Translations under genes and position numbers: made by a program | Notes under the pieces: generated by a model | Seen by the model: the letters and a program-made list of their open reading frames with translations, nothing else | Databases searched by the model: none | Told to the model about the DNA's origin: nothing | Source of the DNA: Azolla caroliniana | Taxonomy: Eukaryota; Polypodiophyta | Reading direction: 5' to 3' | DNA length: 64,000 bases | Assembly: GCA_043228905.1 (NCBI GenBank) | Contig: JBHGNT010000014.1 | Location: forward strand, 11,780,001-11,844,000 | Shown here: positions 63,301 through 64,000 of the stretch, in pieces | Numbering within the stretch: position 1 is the first letter of the stretch | How the letters are laid out: each line of letters opens with the position of its first letter

Positions 63301-64000
63301 GTGACGTGCGCGTAATGAGGAATCCATATGTGGTAAGGCGTATGCTCCTAAGAATCGCCAGACCTCTGTGATGGATCCACACTCCTCCTTCATTGCCGAG
63401 ATGGCCTCTACGTTGGTCGGCGATGGCTTCCGGCCGTACGACCCACATAGATGGCCCACCACTAAGATCTCTAGTTGTCCGAAGGCTGACTTTTCTCCCG
63501 AGAAGGTAACCCACGCGTCTTCGAGCCTCTATAGTATCTTCTCATAGTCGAAGATATGGTCCGTGACAAACCTTCGGCACCCGTCCGCGCCGATCGATTC
63601 ATCCTTGGTGTCCTCTGGACACCCCTTGATAGGGACGTCATCCAGGAAAGGCATGGTGATGTCCGGAATGCAATCCCGCAGGACTCTGTTCATTGCATTC
63701 ACCATGTGTGCCACCGAGTTGGTCCCTCCCTATGGTAGGGTACACATTCGAACTAGGTCGAGAGAGGTTCGCATTGTTGTGATGGCCCTGCTTTCCACGG
63801 CCAGCTGGAACTGGTCGTACCCCGAGTAAAGGTCTCCGACCGAGTATATGGACCTTCCGGCGAAGGCTTCCGCGAACTCATCGATCGACGGCCCAACTCT
63901 CGTATTGCGGATGGTCACCTTGTTGACCGGTTGTAAGTCTTGGATGAAGCGTAACGTACCGTTCTTCTTTGGTACCATAAACCACCGGTTAGAGCAAGGG
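63290..64000 (-). pseudogene. Ty3-family reverse transcriptase (runs off right edge)
   Basis: On the minus strand: VPKKNGTLRFIQDLQPVNKV (about 63918-63975), SIYSVGDLYSGYDQFQLAVE (about 63795-63855, catalytic Asp), RMCTLP then a stop at about 63730, GTNSVAHMVNAMNRVLRD (about 63675-63725), MPFLDDVPIKGCPEDTKDE (about 63600-63657; catalytic FLDD) and thumb sequence to about 63300. It is collinear with the plus-strand copy at 28590-29230, which is more damaged (FLDN). Confidence 0.9.

Overview
This window reads as nuclear DNA of a flowering plant, from a heterochromatin-like block packed with LTR retrotransposons. The evidence is the plant-type Ty1/copia and chromodomain Ty3/gypsy polyproteins, LTRs next to TGGTATCAGAGC-type primer sites (initiator-tRNA-Met type), a G-type lectin receptor kinase, and AT-rich single-copy DNA with a plant-like splice donor. 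I see no tRNA, rRNA, CRISPR or prokaryotic gene. Nearly all coding sequence is retroelement pseudogene; two host-gene signals survive, both between 44 and 49 kb.

Layout. 1-11.6 kb (+): copia elements of an 'alpha/beta' group. The 3' end of E1 abuts a second element, E2, whose reverse-transcriptase region is split by a gamma copia element (B, 4889-9206) with paired LTRs and a near-perfect 5-bp target duplication. 11.9-17.5 kb: the best-preserved copia element (C), with two 388-bp LTRs about 3% different by hand count and a perfect ACAAC target duplication. 17.6-25.8 kb (-): copia element A followed by a scrambled beta element, the latter interrupted by a 1.18-kb solo LTR of a Ty3 family. 25.8-30.7 kb (+): fragments of that Ty3 family, interrupted by an 818-bp solo copia LTR (GAAAG duplication). 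30.8-37.6 kb: a composite of gamma RNase H and LTR (+), delta-like integrase (-), then a copia LTR with gag-pol (+). 37.6-41.3 kb: a 5'-truncated chromovirus with a chromodomain. 41.3-43.2 kb (-): delta copia with its 5' LTR.

43.2-50.7 kb is the low-transposon island. It holds an orphan first exon resembling the plant coiled-coil family of At4g15545, and an intact intronless 849-residue G-type lectin receptor-like kinase on the minus strand with a 3 x 71-bp tandem repeat in its promoter. 50.7-53.9 kb holds a second chromovirus remnant, a copia LTR and a further Ty3 reverse transcriptase. 53.9-58.3 kb is a second copy of the composite from 31.2-35.0 kb, carrying an extra solo LTR and a piece of RNase H gene inside an LTR. 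58.3-64 kb is gag (+) and pol (-) of the Ty3 family seen at 25.9-30.3 kb.

The main unusual points are: a Ty3 family with TGTCG...CGACA LTRs, 4-bp target duplications centred on CG and a pol that looks unlike the common plant lineages; a charged approximately 0.5-kb post-RNase H extension bracketed by two copies of the polypurine tract in four separate copia copies; the duplicated multi-family composite, with a third internally deleted derivative; and the near-intact element C, which has lost its protease active site.
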